10,075 nt of DNA from Baffinella frigidus (GCA_026770585.1 MU646634.1:99318-109392), one strand, 5' to 3'. Positions 1 through 5,255 are shown, counted from the first letter of the stretch. Notes: a model not told the origin generated them from the sequence alone. Numbers and translations: made by a program.

Positions 1-1
1 C

Positions 2-87
2 ACCTCCTCGAAGGCCAAGATCGGCTGCTCTTTCGGATCGGTGAGATGCACGGAGCAGTTTACCGCGATGAATCCTGCCACGGTCGC
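2..87. repeat. Flanking direct repeat, left copy
   Basis: Bases 2-87 match 228-313 at an offset of 226 with few differences, such as G/C at 40, G/A near 58 and T/C near 76. The two copies bracket array 1, so repeat plus array forms a higher-order unit of about 226 bp. The first bases of the window (CAC) fit the end of another 21-bp core, so a further array may lie just to the left. Confidence 0.85.
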
Positions 88-90
88 TAG

Positions 91-229
91 GTGTGTCCAA
101 CACTCTTCCTAGTGTGTCCAACACGCCTATAGATGTGTCCATCACGCATCTTAGTGTGTCTAAAACGCATTCGGGTGTGTCCAACACGGGTCCAATGGTG
201 CACAACACGGATTGTAGTGTGTCCAGTAC
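91..229 (-). repeat. 21-bp tandem array 1, seven units
   Basis: The 13-bp core GTGTGTCCAACAC starts at 91, 112, 133, 154, 175, 196 and 217, an exact 21-bp period. The 8 bases between cores differ in every unit. The core is a partial palindrome (GTGT...ACAC). On the minus strand each unit gives one heptapeptide of V-L-D-T-x-x-x type. A conserved core with variable spacer resembles a miniature CRISPR, but the lengths are far too short. Confidence 0.9.
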
Positions 230-333
230 CTCCTCGAAGGCCAAGATCGGCTGCTCTTTCGGATCCGTGAGATGCACGGAGCAATTTGCCGCGATGAATC
301 CCGTCACGGGCGCGTGCCCCGCCTCCGCCTGCT
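228..333. repeat. Flanking direct repeat, right copy, extended
   Basis: This is the second copy of the block at 2-87, continuing into a GC-rich tail (CACGGGCGCGTGCCC...GCCTCCGCCTG) to 333. The tail recurs at 478-517 and 648-687, where it is joined to fold-back element A sequence. On the minus strand it reads QAEAGHAPVTGFIAANCS in the same frame in this copy and at 464-520. That suggests several decayed copies of one coding segment. Confidence 0.8.
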
Positions 334-351
334 TCCAAGGTTCAAGGTTTA

Positions 352-445
352 CCACACAGCTACTAAGGGATTTCTACGGATAAAAAGGCAACGGAAAGTC
401 ACTCATAATCGGGCCAAAAATCCCTTCGTAGCCCACTTTGTGTGG
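352..445 (+). mobile_element. Fold-back element A, short internally deleted copy
   Basis: The ends are inverted: CCACACAG with CTACTAAGGGATTT on the left, and AAATCCCTTCGTAG with TTGTGTGG on the right. The middle (CTACGGATAA, GGCAACGGAAAG, CGGGCC) matches the right half of the longer copies at 2160-2321 and 4085-4244, but the CCTACGGTAGG block is missing. It has no coding capacity, so it is a MITE-like, non-autonomous element. I could not define a target-site duplication. Confidence 0.65.
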
Positions 446-463
446 GGAAGAGTGTAGGGTTAA

Positions 464-520
464 GGAGCAATTTGCCGCGATGAAGCCTGTCACGGGCGCG
501 TGTCCAGCTTCCGCCTGATT
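464..520 (-). repeat. Third partial copy of the GFIAANCS block
   Basis: GGAGCAATTTGCCGCGATGAA and the following GC-rich tail repeat part of 283-333. The minus strand again reads HAPVTGFIAANCS in an open frame, but the frame then runs into element A and stops at 376-374. The left end of this copy lies just right of element A (352-445), so rearrangement around the element is likely. Confidence 0.65.
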
Positions 521-547
521 TTGGCCCAGAGTTTAGGGGGTAAAATT

Positions 548-647
548 CCACACAGCGAAATAACCCATTAAGGGATTTTGAATAACCCCTAAGCGATGAG
601 ACCTGGGACCCTACGGTAGGCAACCCGTAGGGGCATAGGGGGGTTCC
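548..647 (+). mobile_element. Fold-back element A, left part only
   Basis: It starts CCACACAGCG and carries GGGATTTTGAATAACCC and CCCTACGGTAGGCAA, then ends at GGGGGGTTCC, where complete copies go on with TACGGATAAGG. The right half and right terminal repeat are missing. The element is joined directly to the fourth GC-rich block at 648. Confidence 0.7.
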
Positions 648-690
648 GATGAAGCCTGTCACGGGCGCGTGCCCAGCCTCCGCCTGATTT
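648..690 (-). repeat. Fourth partial copy of the GFI block
   Basis: GATGAAGCCTGTCACGGGCG and the next 20 bases match 478-517 closely. The minus strand reads QAEAGHAPVTGFI and then enters element A sequence. The break falls inside the codons that read GFIAANCS in other copies, so this copy is interrupted. Confidence 0.6.
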
Positions 691-691
691 G

Positions 692-1042
692 GTTGACGGT
701 TCAGGGGGTAAGATTTTGGTCTAGAGTTTGGGGGGTAAAGTTTAGGTTGAGAGTTTGGGGGGTAAGGATTAGGGGTTTAGGGTTTGGGGTTGAGAGTTTA
801 GGGTTGAGAGTTTAGGGATGAGGGTTGAGGGTTGGTTTTGAGATTTAGGGTTTAGGGTTCAGGGTTTAGGGTTTAGGGTTTAGGGTTTAGGGTTTGGAGT
901 TTAGGGTTTAGGGTTTGGGGTTTAGGGTTTAGGGGTTGGAGTTTAGGTTTTAGGGTTTGGGGTCTGGGATATGGGGTTCAGAGTCTTTGATTTCGGGTTT
1001 CGGGTTTCGGGGTTAAGGGTTAAGGGTTGGGGTTTAGGAAAC
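692..1042 (+). repeat. Degenerate telomere-like array 1
   Basis: GGGTTTA heptamers, most regular around 846-890, are mixed with GGGGGTAAG, GGGTTGA and GGGTTTC variants. The decay towards both ends suggests an old interstitial array, not an active chromosome end. The G-rich strand is the plus strand. Confidence 0.85.
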
Positions 1043-1345
1043 TCGAAACCCCCCTAAAATAGCAAACAGGATTTTAAATCAAGTTCGTTTCTAGGGGAGC
1101 GTGCCTGGACGATGGGTTCTTGCCGGAGAAGAATAGATAAATAAATACATGAAGCATAAATAATAAATAAATAAATAAATAAATACGTAAAGCATAAATA
1201 ATAAATAAACAAAGGAGGGGTTCTTGCCTGGACGATGCAGTTGAAGAGAACCTCGGTGCGCCCGCCCGCATATACGCTGCGCCCGGACCTGAAACCCGCC
1301 ACCACGATTAATTCACCATCCAGGACCCTTCGTTGGGGTGTTTCG
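1043..1345. repeat. AT-rich (TAAA)n microsatellite in otherwise plain sequence
   Basis: Between 1134 and 1212 the sequence is mostly TAAA repeats in two similar halves, each carrying GCATAAATAATAAATAA. Flanking copies of TTCTTGCC and GCCTGGACGATG at 1100-1122 and 1220-1237 show a local duplication. The minus-strand open frames across it are low-complexity (repeated I, L, Y and F), and I do not accept them as genes. Confidence 0.7.
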
Positions 1346-1383
1346 TGGCTGGCATTTGAGCCATTGGCTGGCATTTGAGCCAT
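1346..1383. repeat. 19-bp direct repeat, two units
   Basis: TGGCTGGCATTTGAGCCAT occurs twice in a row. Its ATTTGAGCCA motif is also the arm of the inverted repeat at 1496-1603, so it may be a relic of the same element family. Confidence 0.75.
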
Positions 1384-1495
1384 TTTCTTCTCAAAAAATG
1401 ACTTTTGAAAAATCTTCCGTGAAAAATTGACTTTTGAAATACCCCCCTCTGCAATCCTGGATGGACCGGACCGCACACACCACCAGCACTCCCAA

Positions 1496-1603
1496 GTGGC
1501 TCAAATGATGCCCTGAGGTCTTCGGTTTTACCTTGCATCGGGGTCGGATCCGACCCCGGTGTCAAGGTAAATCGACACTACTCCAGAGCACTATTTGAGC
1601 CAC
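1496..1603. mobile_element. 108-bp fold-back with a near-perfect central palindrome
   Basis: The outer arms are GTGGCTCAAAT (1496-1506) and ATTTGAGCCAC (1593-1603). Between them, 1527-1571 is a near-perfect palindrome centred on GGATCC, with arms TTTACCTTG and CAAGGTAAA and an inner CGGGGTCGGATCCGACCCCG. Both inverted repeats share nearly the same centre, as expected for one fold-back element. It encodes no protein. Confidence 0.65.
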
Positions 1604-1664
1604 CAGGATAGTGGACAGTGTGCGCTCTTCCCCGTTCCAAGTAGGACTTCCGTAGGCCCGCCCG

Positions 1665-1685
1665 CCACACACGGATTTCGAAGGT
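1665..1685 (+). mobile_element. Possible solo end of element A
   Basis: CCACACACGGATTTCGAAGG resembles the element A end CCACACAGCGGACTTCGAAGG. Nothing else of the element follows, so this would be a terminal fragment. Confidence 0.4.
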
Positions 1686-1743
1686 GTTCCGAAATTAAAT
1701 CGGGGAAAGCTTTGCACCAGGTGTTCTTCACAGTTGGCAAAAG

Positions 1744-1889
1744 TTCATCTCGGAAGATAACTGAATCAGGTCTTTTTCAACATGAGGTTGACTAGGAGGA
1801 ATTAGTTAGGGCGTAGTAAATTCAATTAGGCCTCCTAATTAAATAAAAACGCCAATTAGGGAACTGATTCAGTTGTCTTTCGGGATGAA
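1744..1889. mobile_element. Fold-back element F, complete copy (146 bp)
   Basis: A 26-bp terminal inverted repeat runs from TTCATCTCGGAAGATAACTG (1744-1769) to its complement at 1864-1889 with about three mismatches. The interior holds GGAGGAATTAGTTAGGGCGT and AT-rich sequence with further small inverted repeats. The left half plus its upstream flank recurs at 4247-4351, showing a dispersed family. There is no coding capacity. Confidence 0.6.
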
Positions 1890-2159
1890 AGTCGCGTGGT
1901 CCGGGATGAGACCAGGAGTTGAAGCTGCAGCCCTCAACGCGGCCTGAAGACTTCACGACCACGTTTTCCACGATCGTGCCTGCAAAAGTGGACCGATCAC
2001 CCGAAAGTTGATTTCGATTTTGAACAGCGTTATGTGCTATCTTGAGGGTGGAGTTTGCCCGAGGACTTGATTCGCCACTATCGTGCCTGCTCCCGATCGT
2101 GGATTTCAGGTTTGAACACCGTTTTGTGCTGTTTGAGCTATGGTAAAGCTATGTTGATG
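1890..2159. repeat. Imperfect ~85-bp repeats, no gene seen
   Basis: TCGTGCCTGC with a nearby TTGAACA(G/C)CGTT(A/T)TGTGCT occurs twice, at about 1973-2040 and 2078-2133. A related block, GTTTTCCAC...CGTGCCTGCAA, appears at about 1961-1987 and again at 2360-2385. These are diverged tandem or dispersed copies with no convincing open frame. Confidence 0.5.
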
Positions 2160-2321
2160 CCACACAGCGGACTTCGAAGGGATTTTGAATAACCCTTAAG
2201 CAATAAGACCTACGACCCTACGGTAGGCAATCCATAGGGACATAATGGGGGTTCCTACGGATAAGGTAACGGAAAGGTGGCCCGATTTGGGCCGAAAACC
2301 ACATCGCACCCCGCTGTGTGG
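2160..2321 (+). mobile_element. Fold-back element A, full-length copy (162 bp)
   Basis: It begins CCACACAGCGG and ends CCGCTGTGTGG, an 11-bp perfect terminal inverted repeat with weaker matching inward. The interior order is CTTCGAAGGGATTTTGAA, CCCTACGGTAGGCAA, GGGGGTTCCTACGGATAA, GGTAACGGAAAGG and GGCCCGATTTGGGCC. The same order occurs in the reverse-oriented copy at 4085-4244. It is a non-coding MITE-like element, and I see no clear target-site duplication. Confidence 0.75.
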
Positions 2322-2404
2322 GTCGATGCTGGGATGAAAAACTGTAAGACTCTACCACCATGTTTTCCACTGCCGTGCCTGCAACCGAACGTGGATTACC
2401 CTCT

Positions 2405-2508
2405 TATCCCTTAAGTGACCAGTAGGCTCATACGCCCTACCGTAGGGCCCTAGGACCTGCCTAGGGCTTCCACGGGCGATTATTCACCCGTTGGTCACTT
2501 AAGGGATA
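2405..2508. mobile_element. Fold-back element B, complete copy (104 bp)
   Basis: A perfect 17-bp terminal inverted repeat: TATCCCTTAAGTGACCA at 2405-2421 and its complement at 2492-2508. If the outer TA pair is the duplicated target, this would fit Tc1/mariner-type TA insertion, but that is inference. The interior contains GCCCTACCGTAGGGCCCTAGG. A truncated second copy lies at 7691-7774. Confidence 0.75.
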
Positions 2509-2513
2509 CGTGC

Positions 2514-2548
2514 ACAGTTGACTTGCTCTACCTCGACAGGTCAACTGT
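2514..2548. repeat. GTTGAC-type small inverted repeat
   Basis: ACAGTTGAC (2514-2522) and GTCAACTGT (2540-2548) flank a 17-bp loop just right of element B. The GTTGAC/GTCAAC arms recur in hairpins at 2698-2750, 4984-5025 and inside element D. Confidence 0.6.
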
Positions 2549-2697
2549 CATGTTCGGCGTACACTCGGGGTTGGAAGAGTTGACGGTGCTTCGATTTCAC
2601 GTCCACACGGAGTGTCGGGTGGGTACCGTTGGTAGCAAGGAACCTACGATAGACGTGAGGGAGGTAAATCGCAAAAGTCACTCCCTAGTGCCGCGAG

Positions 2698-2750
2698 GTC
2701 AACTTTTGGAAGAAAGCACGGATTTCCGTGCTTTCTGCAATTGAGTTGAC
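2698..2750. repeat. Nested hairpin with GTCAACT outer arms
   Basis: The inner 12-bp perfect stem is AGAAAGCACGGA (2711-2722) with TCCGTGCTTTCT (2725-2736) and a 2-base loop. Outer arms GTCAACT (2698-2704) and AGTTGAC (2744-2750) share the same centre. This looks like a very small fold-back element. A terminator or processed RNA hairpin is possible, but nothing here supports it. Confidence 0.65.
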
Positions 2751-2780
2751 TTTTGATTGCTCCCGGTCACGTCTAAAGTA

Positions 2781-2977
2781 GGACGGGGAGGAGGGACCAG
2801 GATTCGGATTCGTCTGACGCAGGCTCCAGATTTTAAAACTGGGCTCGATATACAATACATTTAGAGCAGTGAATCTGGCAGAAAGGTGCAAGTAAAATAC
2901 ATTTCGGAGGAACCCAATTGTACTCAGGGAGAGGTGAGTACCGTTGGTATCAAGGAACGACGGCAGGAGGGACCAGG
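2781..2977 (-). repeat. ~196-bp duplicated unit, copy 1
   Basis: This block matches 3205-3400 with equal spacing. Shared stretches include GGAGGAGGGACCA, TTAAAACTGGGCTCG, ATACATTTAGAGCAG, GTGCAAGTAAAATACATTT and GTACCGTTGGT. The minus strand reads ...ARFTALNVLYIEPSFK, and the other copy reads ...TRFPALNVFYSEPSFK in the corresponding frame. Both frames are open across this part, so a coding ancestor is possible. Confidence 0.75.
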
Positions 2978-3001
2978 AGTCTAATTCGTCCCGTCGTTCC
3001 T
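2953..3001. repeat. 11-bp inverted repeat
   Basis: AGGAACGACGG (2953-2963) and CCGTCGTTCCT (2991-3001) flank the sequence leading into the TTTCGGG array. The equivalent place in copy 2 of the duplicated unit does not keep the right arm. Confidence 0.55.
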
Positions 3002-3013
3002 CTCTCCAACGCA

Positions 3014-3184
3014 GGGTTTCGGGTTTCAGGTTTCGGGTTCCGGGTTTCGGGTTTCGAGTTTCGGGTTCCGGGTTTCGGGTTTCGGGTTTCGGGTTTCAGG
3101 TTTCGGGGTTCGGGTTTCGGGTTTCGGGTTTCGGGTTTCGGATTTCGGGTGTCGGGTTTCGGGTGTCGGGTTTCGGGTTTCGGG
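3014..3184 (+). repeat. (TTTCGGG)n heptamer array
   Basis: About 24 heptamers of GGGTTTC, with variants such as GGGTTCC, AGGTTTC and GGGTGTC. It keeps the 7-bp period and G-strand polarity of the TTTAGGG blocks, but the A is consistently C. It sits inside the duplicated-unit region, between copies 1 and 2. Open frames through it are artefacts of the 7-base period. Confidence 0.9.
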
Positions 3185-3204
3185 TACCGTTGGTGACGAG
3201 GAAA

Positions 3205-3400
3205 GACGGGAGGAGGGACCACAACCCCGACTCGTCCGGCCCTAGCTCTGCCTCTTTAAAACTGGGCTCGCTATAAAATACATTTAGAGCAGGAAACCTG
3301 GTACAAAAGTGCAAGTAAAATACATTTATGGCGAGAACAGGTGTACCCAGGGAGGGGTGGGTACCGTTGGTGACCAGGAACGACGGGAGGAGAGACCACG
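3205..3400 (-). repeat. ~196-bp duplicated unit, copy 2
   Basis: This is the second copy of 2781-2977. Its start motif (GACGGGAGGAGGGACCA) recurs in modified form at 3384-3400, followed by CCGACTCGTCCGACGCG, so a third unit seems to begin there. The minus strand is open from 3578 to 3096 and includes SLLPSFLVTNGT twice in one frame, once per unit start. Confidence 0.7.
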
Positions 3401-3414
3401 AGCCCGACTCGTCC

Positions 3415-3446
3415 GACGCGTATGCCTTCGGGAATAGAACCACCTG
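3415..3446 (-). repeat. QVVLFPKA motif, copy 1
   Basis: The DNA runs GACGCGTATGCCTTCGGGAA and then TAGAACCACCTG. Matching copies are at 3535-3566 and 3817-3845. On the minus strand all three read QVVLFPKA(Y/H)A. The copies differ at few bases (T/C changes), and one of these changes Y to H. Confidence 0.7.
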
Positions 3447-3534
3447 AAAAACGAAGGCGTAAATCAGGTCGTACGAGTACTCCACCATCCTTAACTTCTC
3501 ACCCTGTCTTCCTGTAGGGGTCGACGACTCGTCG

Positions 3535-3566
3535 GACGCGTGTGCCTTCGGGAACAGAACCACCTG
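3535..3566 (-). repeat. QVVLFPKA motif, copy 2
   Basis: It differs from copy 1 by A to G in the TGTGCC part (giving H in place of Y) and T to C in GGAACAG. The spacing from copy 1 is 120 bp, so the frame is kept between the two. Confidence 0.7.
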
Positions 3567-3816
3567 CGTGCGGCACATCCACTAGCTGACGGATGGCATT
3601 GTTTCTTTGTTTTCGTGTCCAACAGATTCATGCCTCGCTCACGTTGCCACCCAATGGTGAGCAAATGTAGGAGGTGGAGTTAGAATCCATCCGGAAAATG
3701 CTCGTATGAGCGGCCGACACGGGGTACAGTAGTAACACAATGCGTAGCATGTGTGGCGCTGACGCTGGTTGTTTGGCAATAAATTATCAATCGCTCTAGA
3801 GAGCAAAGACTCCAAG

Positions 3817-3845
3817 GCGTACGCCTTCGGGAATAGAACCACCTG
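3817..3845 (-). repeat. QVVLFPKA motif, copy 3
   Basis: GCGTACGCCTTCGGGAATAG and the following AACCACCTG repeat the motif again. The minus-strand frame goes on as YALESLLSRAIDNLLPN, different from copies 1 and 2. The stretch 3567-3816 between copies holds no repeat or gene that I can support. Confidence 0.65.
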
Positions 3846-3994
3846 CGGTCGTAGGGCACACCCGCATGTCAATCACATCACCTGCGTTCTTACCTGAGAA
3901 GAGTGGACGAACTAATTGATGGAACCTGTGTTCCGGTATGGCGCTAGTTCGCCTTCCCGGCTCGCAAACGTTTGAATCACTCGATTCTAGGCTC

Positions 3995-4054
3995 TGGGTT
4001 TAGAGTTTATGGTCTATGATTTAGGGTTTAGGGTTTAGGGTTTAGGGTTTAGGG
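3995..4054 (+). repeat. Telomere-like array 2, short
   Basis: Degenerate GGGTTTA heptamers, the last five regular, end abruptly at GGGTA, where the GKPFEAK-type fragment begins. Confidence 0.85.
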
Positions 4055-4084
4055 TAGGCGCTTTGGCTTCGAACGGCTTGCCAA
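4055..4084 (-). pseudogene. GKPFEAK-type coding fragment, truncated
   Basis: The minus strand reads GKPFEAK, matching the GKPFEAKV in the open frame at 4333-4482. The DNA shared with 4359-4390 is TTGGCTTCGAA(C/G)GGCTTGCC. Element A begins right beside it at 4085, so the fragment ends at the element boundary. Confidence 0.45.
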
Positions 4085-4244
4085 TGTACAGCGGGCTACG
4101 AAGGGATTTTCAGCCCAAATCGGGCCACCTTTCCGTTGCCTTATCCGAAGGAACCCCCCTATGCCCCTACGGGTTGCCTACCGTAGGGTCGTACGTATTA
4201 TCGCTTACGGGTTATTCAAACTCCCTTCGAAGTCCGCTGTGTGG
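4085..4244 (-). mobile_element. Fold-back element A, full-length reverse copy (160 bp)
   Basis: Read on the minus strand it begins CCACACAGCGGACTTCGAAG and follows the order of the copy at 2160-2321: CCCTACGGTAGGCAA, GTAGGGGCATAGGGGGGTTCC, GGATAAGGCAACGGAAAGG, CCCGATTTGGGC. The far end, CGAAGGGATTTT next to TGTACAGCGGGCTA, is the second terminal repeat and has drifted from CCACAC. It lies between a coding-like fragment and an element F half copy. Confidence 0.75.
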
Positions 4245-4246
4245 TT

Positions 4247-4351
4247 ACCAGGTGTACTTCACATTTGGCAAAAGTTCATCTCGGAAGATAACTGAATCAG
4301 GTCCTTTTCAATAGGTGGTTGAATAGGAGGAATTAGTTAGGGCGTAATAAA
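4247..4351 (+). mobile_element. Element F, left part only
   Basis: ACCAGGTGT, then GGCAAAAGTTCATCTCGGAA and GGAGGAATTAGTTAGGGCGT, match 1716-1820 in order with few changes. The right arm found at 1864-1889 is missing. The shared sequence starts about 28 bp before the inverted arm, so the mobile or duplicated unit is larger than the inverted repeat alone. Confidence 0.65.
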
Positions 4352-4482
4352 GTGTAGGGTACCTTGGCTTCGAAGGGCTTGCCCATATACACGCGAGTCA
4401 CCTCCTTTCCGATGTTGTCTCTCCAGATCTGCAGGAGGCCACGCCAGGTCATTTCTGGGAATGTCAGAACGCAACGTTTCAT
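4333..4482 (-). pseudogene. 49-codon minus-strand open frame, coding-like fragment
   Basis: This small frame runs from ATG (4482-4480) to TAA (4335-4333). It reads MKRCVLTFPEMTWRGLL, then QIWRDNIGKEVTRVYM and GKPFEAKV. I do not recognise the family. Two parts are repeated nearby in the same sense: FPEMTWRGLL at 4518-4552, and GKPFEAK at 4055-4084 with mostly third-base changes. The last residues come from element F sequence, so the natural end of the protein is lost. Shared peptides with silent differences point to an ancestral gene that was duplicated and broken. Confidence 0.35.
4434..4468 (-). repeat. FPEMTWRGLL direct repeat, copy 1
   Basis: GGAGGCCACGCCAGGTCATT and the next 15 bases recur at 4518-4552 with one G/T difference. 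The 84-bp offset is a multiple of three. Confidence 0.85.
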
Positions 4483-4517
4483 TTCGTGGTACTAAATGGT
4501 ACGTAGCCACCATCGAG

Positions 4518-4552
4518 GAGGCCACGCCAGGTCATTTCTGGGAATTTCAGAT
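4518..4552 (-). repeat. FPEMTWRGLL direct repeat, copy 2
   Basis: Second copy of 4434-4468. On the minus strand it reads LKFPEMTWRGLLDGG, in the frame of the 147-codon open frame. Confidence 0.85.
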
Positions 4553-4729
4553 ACAACTCCAGGAAACAAACCGTTGCGTCCTGAACCCCCCCCCCCCTCC
4601 AAAATAACGCTTTCTCTCCAAAAGTGGATGATTCGCAGTACACATAATGAAATCCCCTTGACCGTAAAATGTCATCTAGTCCTCTCGCGCGTAGTACCTT
4701 GCCCGCAAAGTAACTCCCACGGTCTCGAG

Positions 4730-4826
4730 GTGTGTCTAGCACCCATCCTAGTGTGTCCAACACGGGCCATGGTGTGTACAACACGCGGTCATCTGTGTCC
4801 AGCACCCATCCTAGCATGTCCAACAC
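4730..4826 (-). repeat. 21-bp tandem array 2, five units
   Basis: Cores start at 4730, 4751, 4772, 4793 and 4814, an exact 21-bp period. The best core, GTGTGTCCAACAC at 4751, is identical to array 1. CACGGTC(T/G)C followed by GGTGTGTC precedes the first unit here and in array 1. AGTACCTTGCCCG lies on both sides, at 4694-4706 and 4835-4847. The minus strand reads five V-L-D/Y-T/M heptads. Confidence 0.9.
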
Positions 4827-4869
4827 GCCGCTCAGTACCTTGCCCGTGTCGAGCTTGGCGTAGATGATG

Positions 4870-4932
4870 TCTGGGATGGACACTTGCGGGTTCAGCACCG
4901 CGTACAGCCCGAACCTGCACACGAAATCACTC
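4870..4932 (-). repeat. DFVCRFGL direct repeat, copy 1
   Basis: CTGGGATGGACACTTGCGGG, then TTCAGCACC and CCTGCACACGAAATCAC, recur at 5041-5094. The minus strand reads DFVCRFGLYAVLNPQVSIP. Confidence 0.85.
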
Positions 4933-4983
4933 TCAGTCTATTCGGGCGAGGCGATGTGGTAGGCCCGGGTTCTTTTCCGCTCC

Positions 4984-5025
4984 AAAGTTGACGGGTTTGT
5001 ACCGTGACCCGAGAGTGTCAACTTT
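4984..5025. repeat. GTTGAC-type hairpin
   Basis: AAAGTTGAC (4984-4992) pairs with GTCAACTTT (5017-5025). An inner GGGT...ACCC can extend the stem. It belongs to the same small-hairpin group as 2514-2548 and 2698-2750, and it lies between the two DFVCRFGL copies. Confidence 0.6.
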
Positions 5026-5040
5026 AGAATAGTCGGCGAA

Positions 5041-5094
5041 CTGGGATGGACACTTGCGGGTTCAGCACCAATCCAAACCTGCACACGAAATCAC
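5041..5094 (-). repeat. DFVCRFGL direct repeat, copy 2, with an in-frame deletion
   Basis: The minus strand reads GDFVCRFGLVLNPQVSIP and then leaves the shared sequence. Compared with copy 1 it lacks 6 bases, so YAVL becomes VL with the frame kept. It ends about 10 bp from fold-back element C. Confidence 0.8.
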
Positions 5095-5103
5095 CACGGT
5101 TTA

Positions 5104-5255
5104 ATAGGGTAACGGACTAAAACTGGGGTAGTTAGGCCTACGGTATTACCTACGGTAGGCCGTAGGATTTTTCGTAGGAGCCCCCCTAGGCCCCTACGGC
5201 CTACCGTAGGCAATACCGTAGGCCTAACTACCCCCTTTTTAGTCCGTTAGCCTAT
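5104..5255. mobile_element. Fold-back element C, 152 bp with 63-bp arms
   Basis: The arms at 5104-5166 and 5193-5255 are inverted repeats with about four mismatches and a 26-bp centre. Landmarks are TAACGGACTAAAA, GTAGTTAGGCCTACGGTATT and CCTACGGTAGGCCGTAGG. The outermost sequence is ATAGG...CCTAT, so a TA target duplication is possible. The centre carries GTAGGGGCCTAGGGGGGCTC (minus strand), similar to element A. No coding capacity; MITE-like. Confidence 0.85.

Larger units (their letters stand above)
2..373 (-). pseudogene. Open minus-strand frame with V-L-D-T heptad repeats, partial
   Basis: I do not recognise a family. Read on the minus strand from a TAG at 376-374, the frame stays open for about 124 codons to the left edge. 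It has a non-repeated block with the peptide VTGFIAANCSVHLTDPKEQP and, a few residues on, AFEEVLDT. Seven heptads follow, starting VLDTLQS and ending VLDTPSD, then RG. Heptad positions 1-4 are nearly fixed (V, L or M, D or C, T) and 5-7 vary. The units are exactly 21 bp, so the frame is kept. The only methionine lies inside the array, so no start is visible and this could be an exon or a remnant. The non-repeated block occurs twice, in full at 228-313 and again at 2-87, but the second copy lies in another frame relative to the heptads, which argues for decay. Coding status is inference. Confidence 0.35.
3187..3578 (-). pseudogene. Possible minus-strand coding remnant with internal repeats
   Basis: I do not recognise this protein. 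The frame reads QVVLFPKAHASDES, then QVVLFPKAYASDES, then SLLPSFLVTNGT, FPALNVFYSEPSFK and a second SLLPSFLVTNGT, before entering the TTTCGGG array, where it becomes a meaningless N-P-K-P-E-T-R repeat. Repetition of the same peptides in the same frame supports a coding ancestor. The run into a heptamer array shows it is not an intact gene. An open frame created by repeated DNA is the main alternative. Confidence 0.2.
4479..4922 (-). pseudogene. 147-codon minus-strand frame with five V-L-D-T heptads
   Basis: The family is unknown. The frame begins shortly after a TAG with ESDFVCRFGLYAVLNPQVSI; a GTG at 4922 is the likeliest start if it was ever translated. Then come PDIIYAKLDTGKVLS, five heptads (VLDMLGW to VLDTPRD), RG, a GKVLRARGLDD segment and finally LKFPEMTWRGLL before the stop. 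The heptads end VLDTPRDRG, matching VLDTPSDRG in array 1. A C12 run at 4586-4597 falls inside the frame as glycines. The mix of duplicated pieces suggests a mosaic pseudogene or a rapidly evolving repeat protein. No start or splice context is convincing. Confidence 0.3.

Noticed and set aside
91-229. Possible CRISPR array (conserved repeat with variable spacers)
   Set aside because: The core is 13 bp and the spacers 8 bp, far below CRISPR sizes. The units are degenerate, there are no cas genes, and the context is eukaryotic.
399-662. Minus-strand 87-codon frame
   Set aside because: It runs through element A and the GC-rich repeat in a different frame from the conserved GFIAANCS peptide.
1054-1565. 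Minus-strand frames of 140, 65 and 85 codons
   Set aside because: They overlap the TAAA microsatellite and the fold-back at 1496-1603 and have low-complexity composition.
2950-3222. Repetitive open frames on both strands across the TTTCGGG array
   Set aside because: Any 7-bp repeat gives a 7-residue periodic peptide in every frame free of stops, so these are artefacts.
4586-4597. C12 run as a functional site
   Set aside because: A homopolymer alone is weak evidence, and it is prone to sequencing error that could shift frames here.
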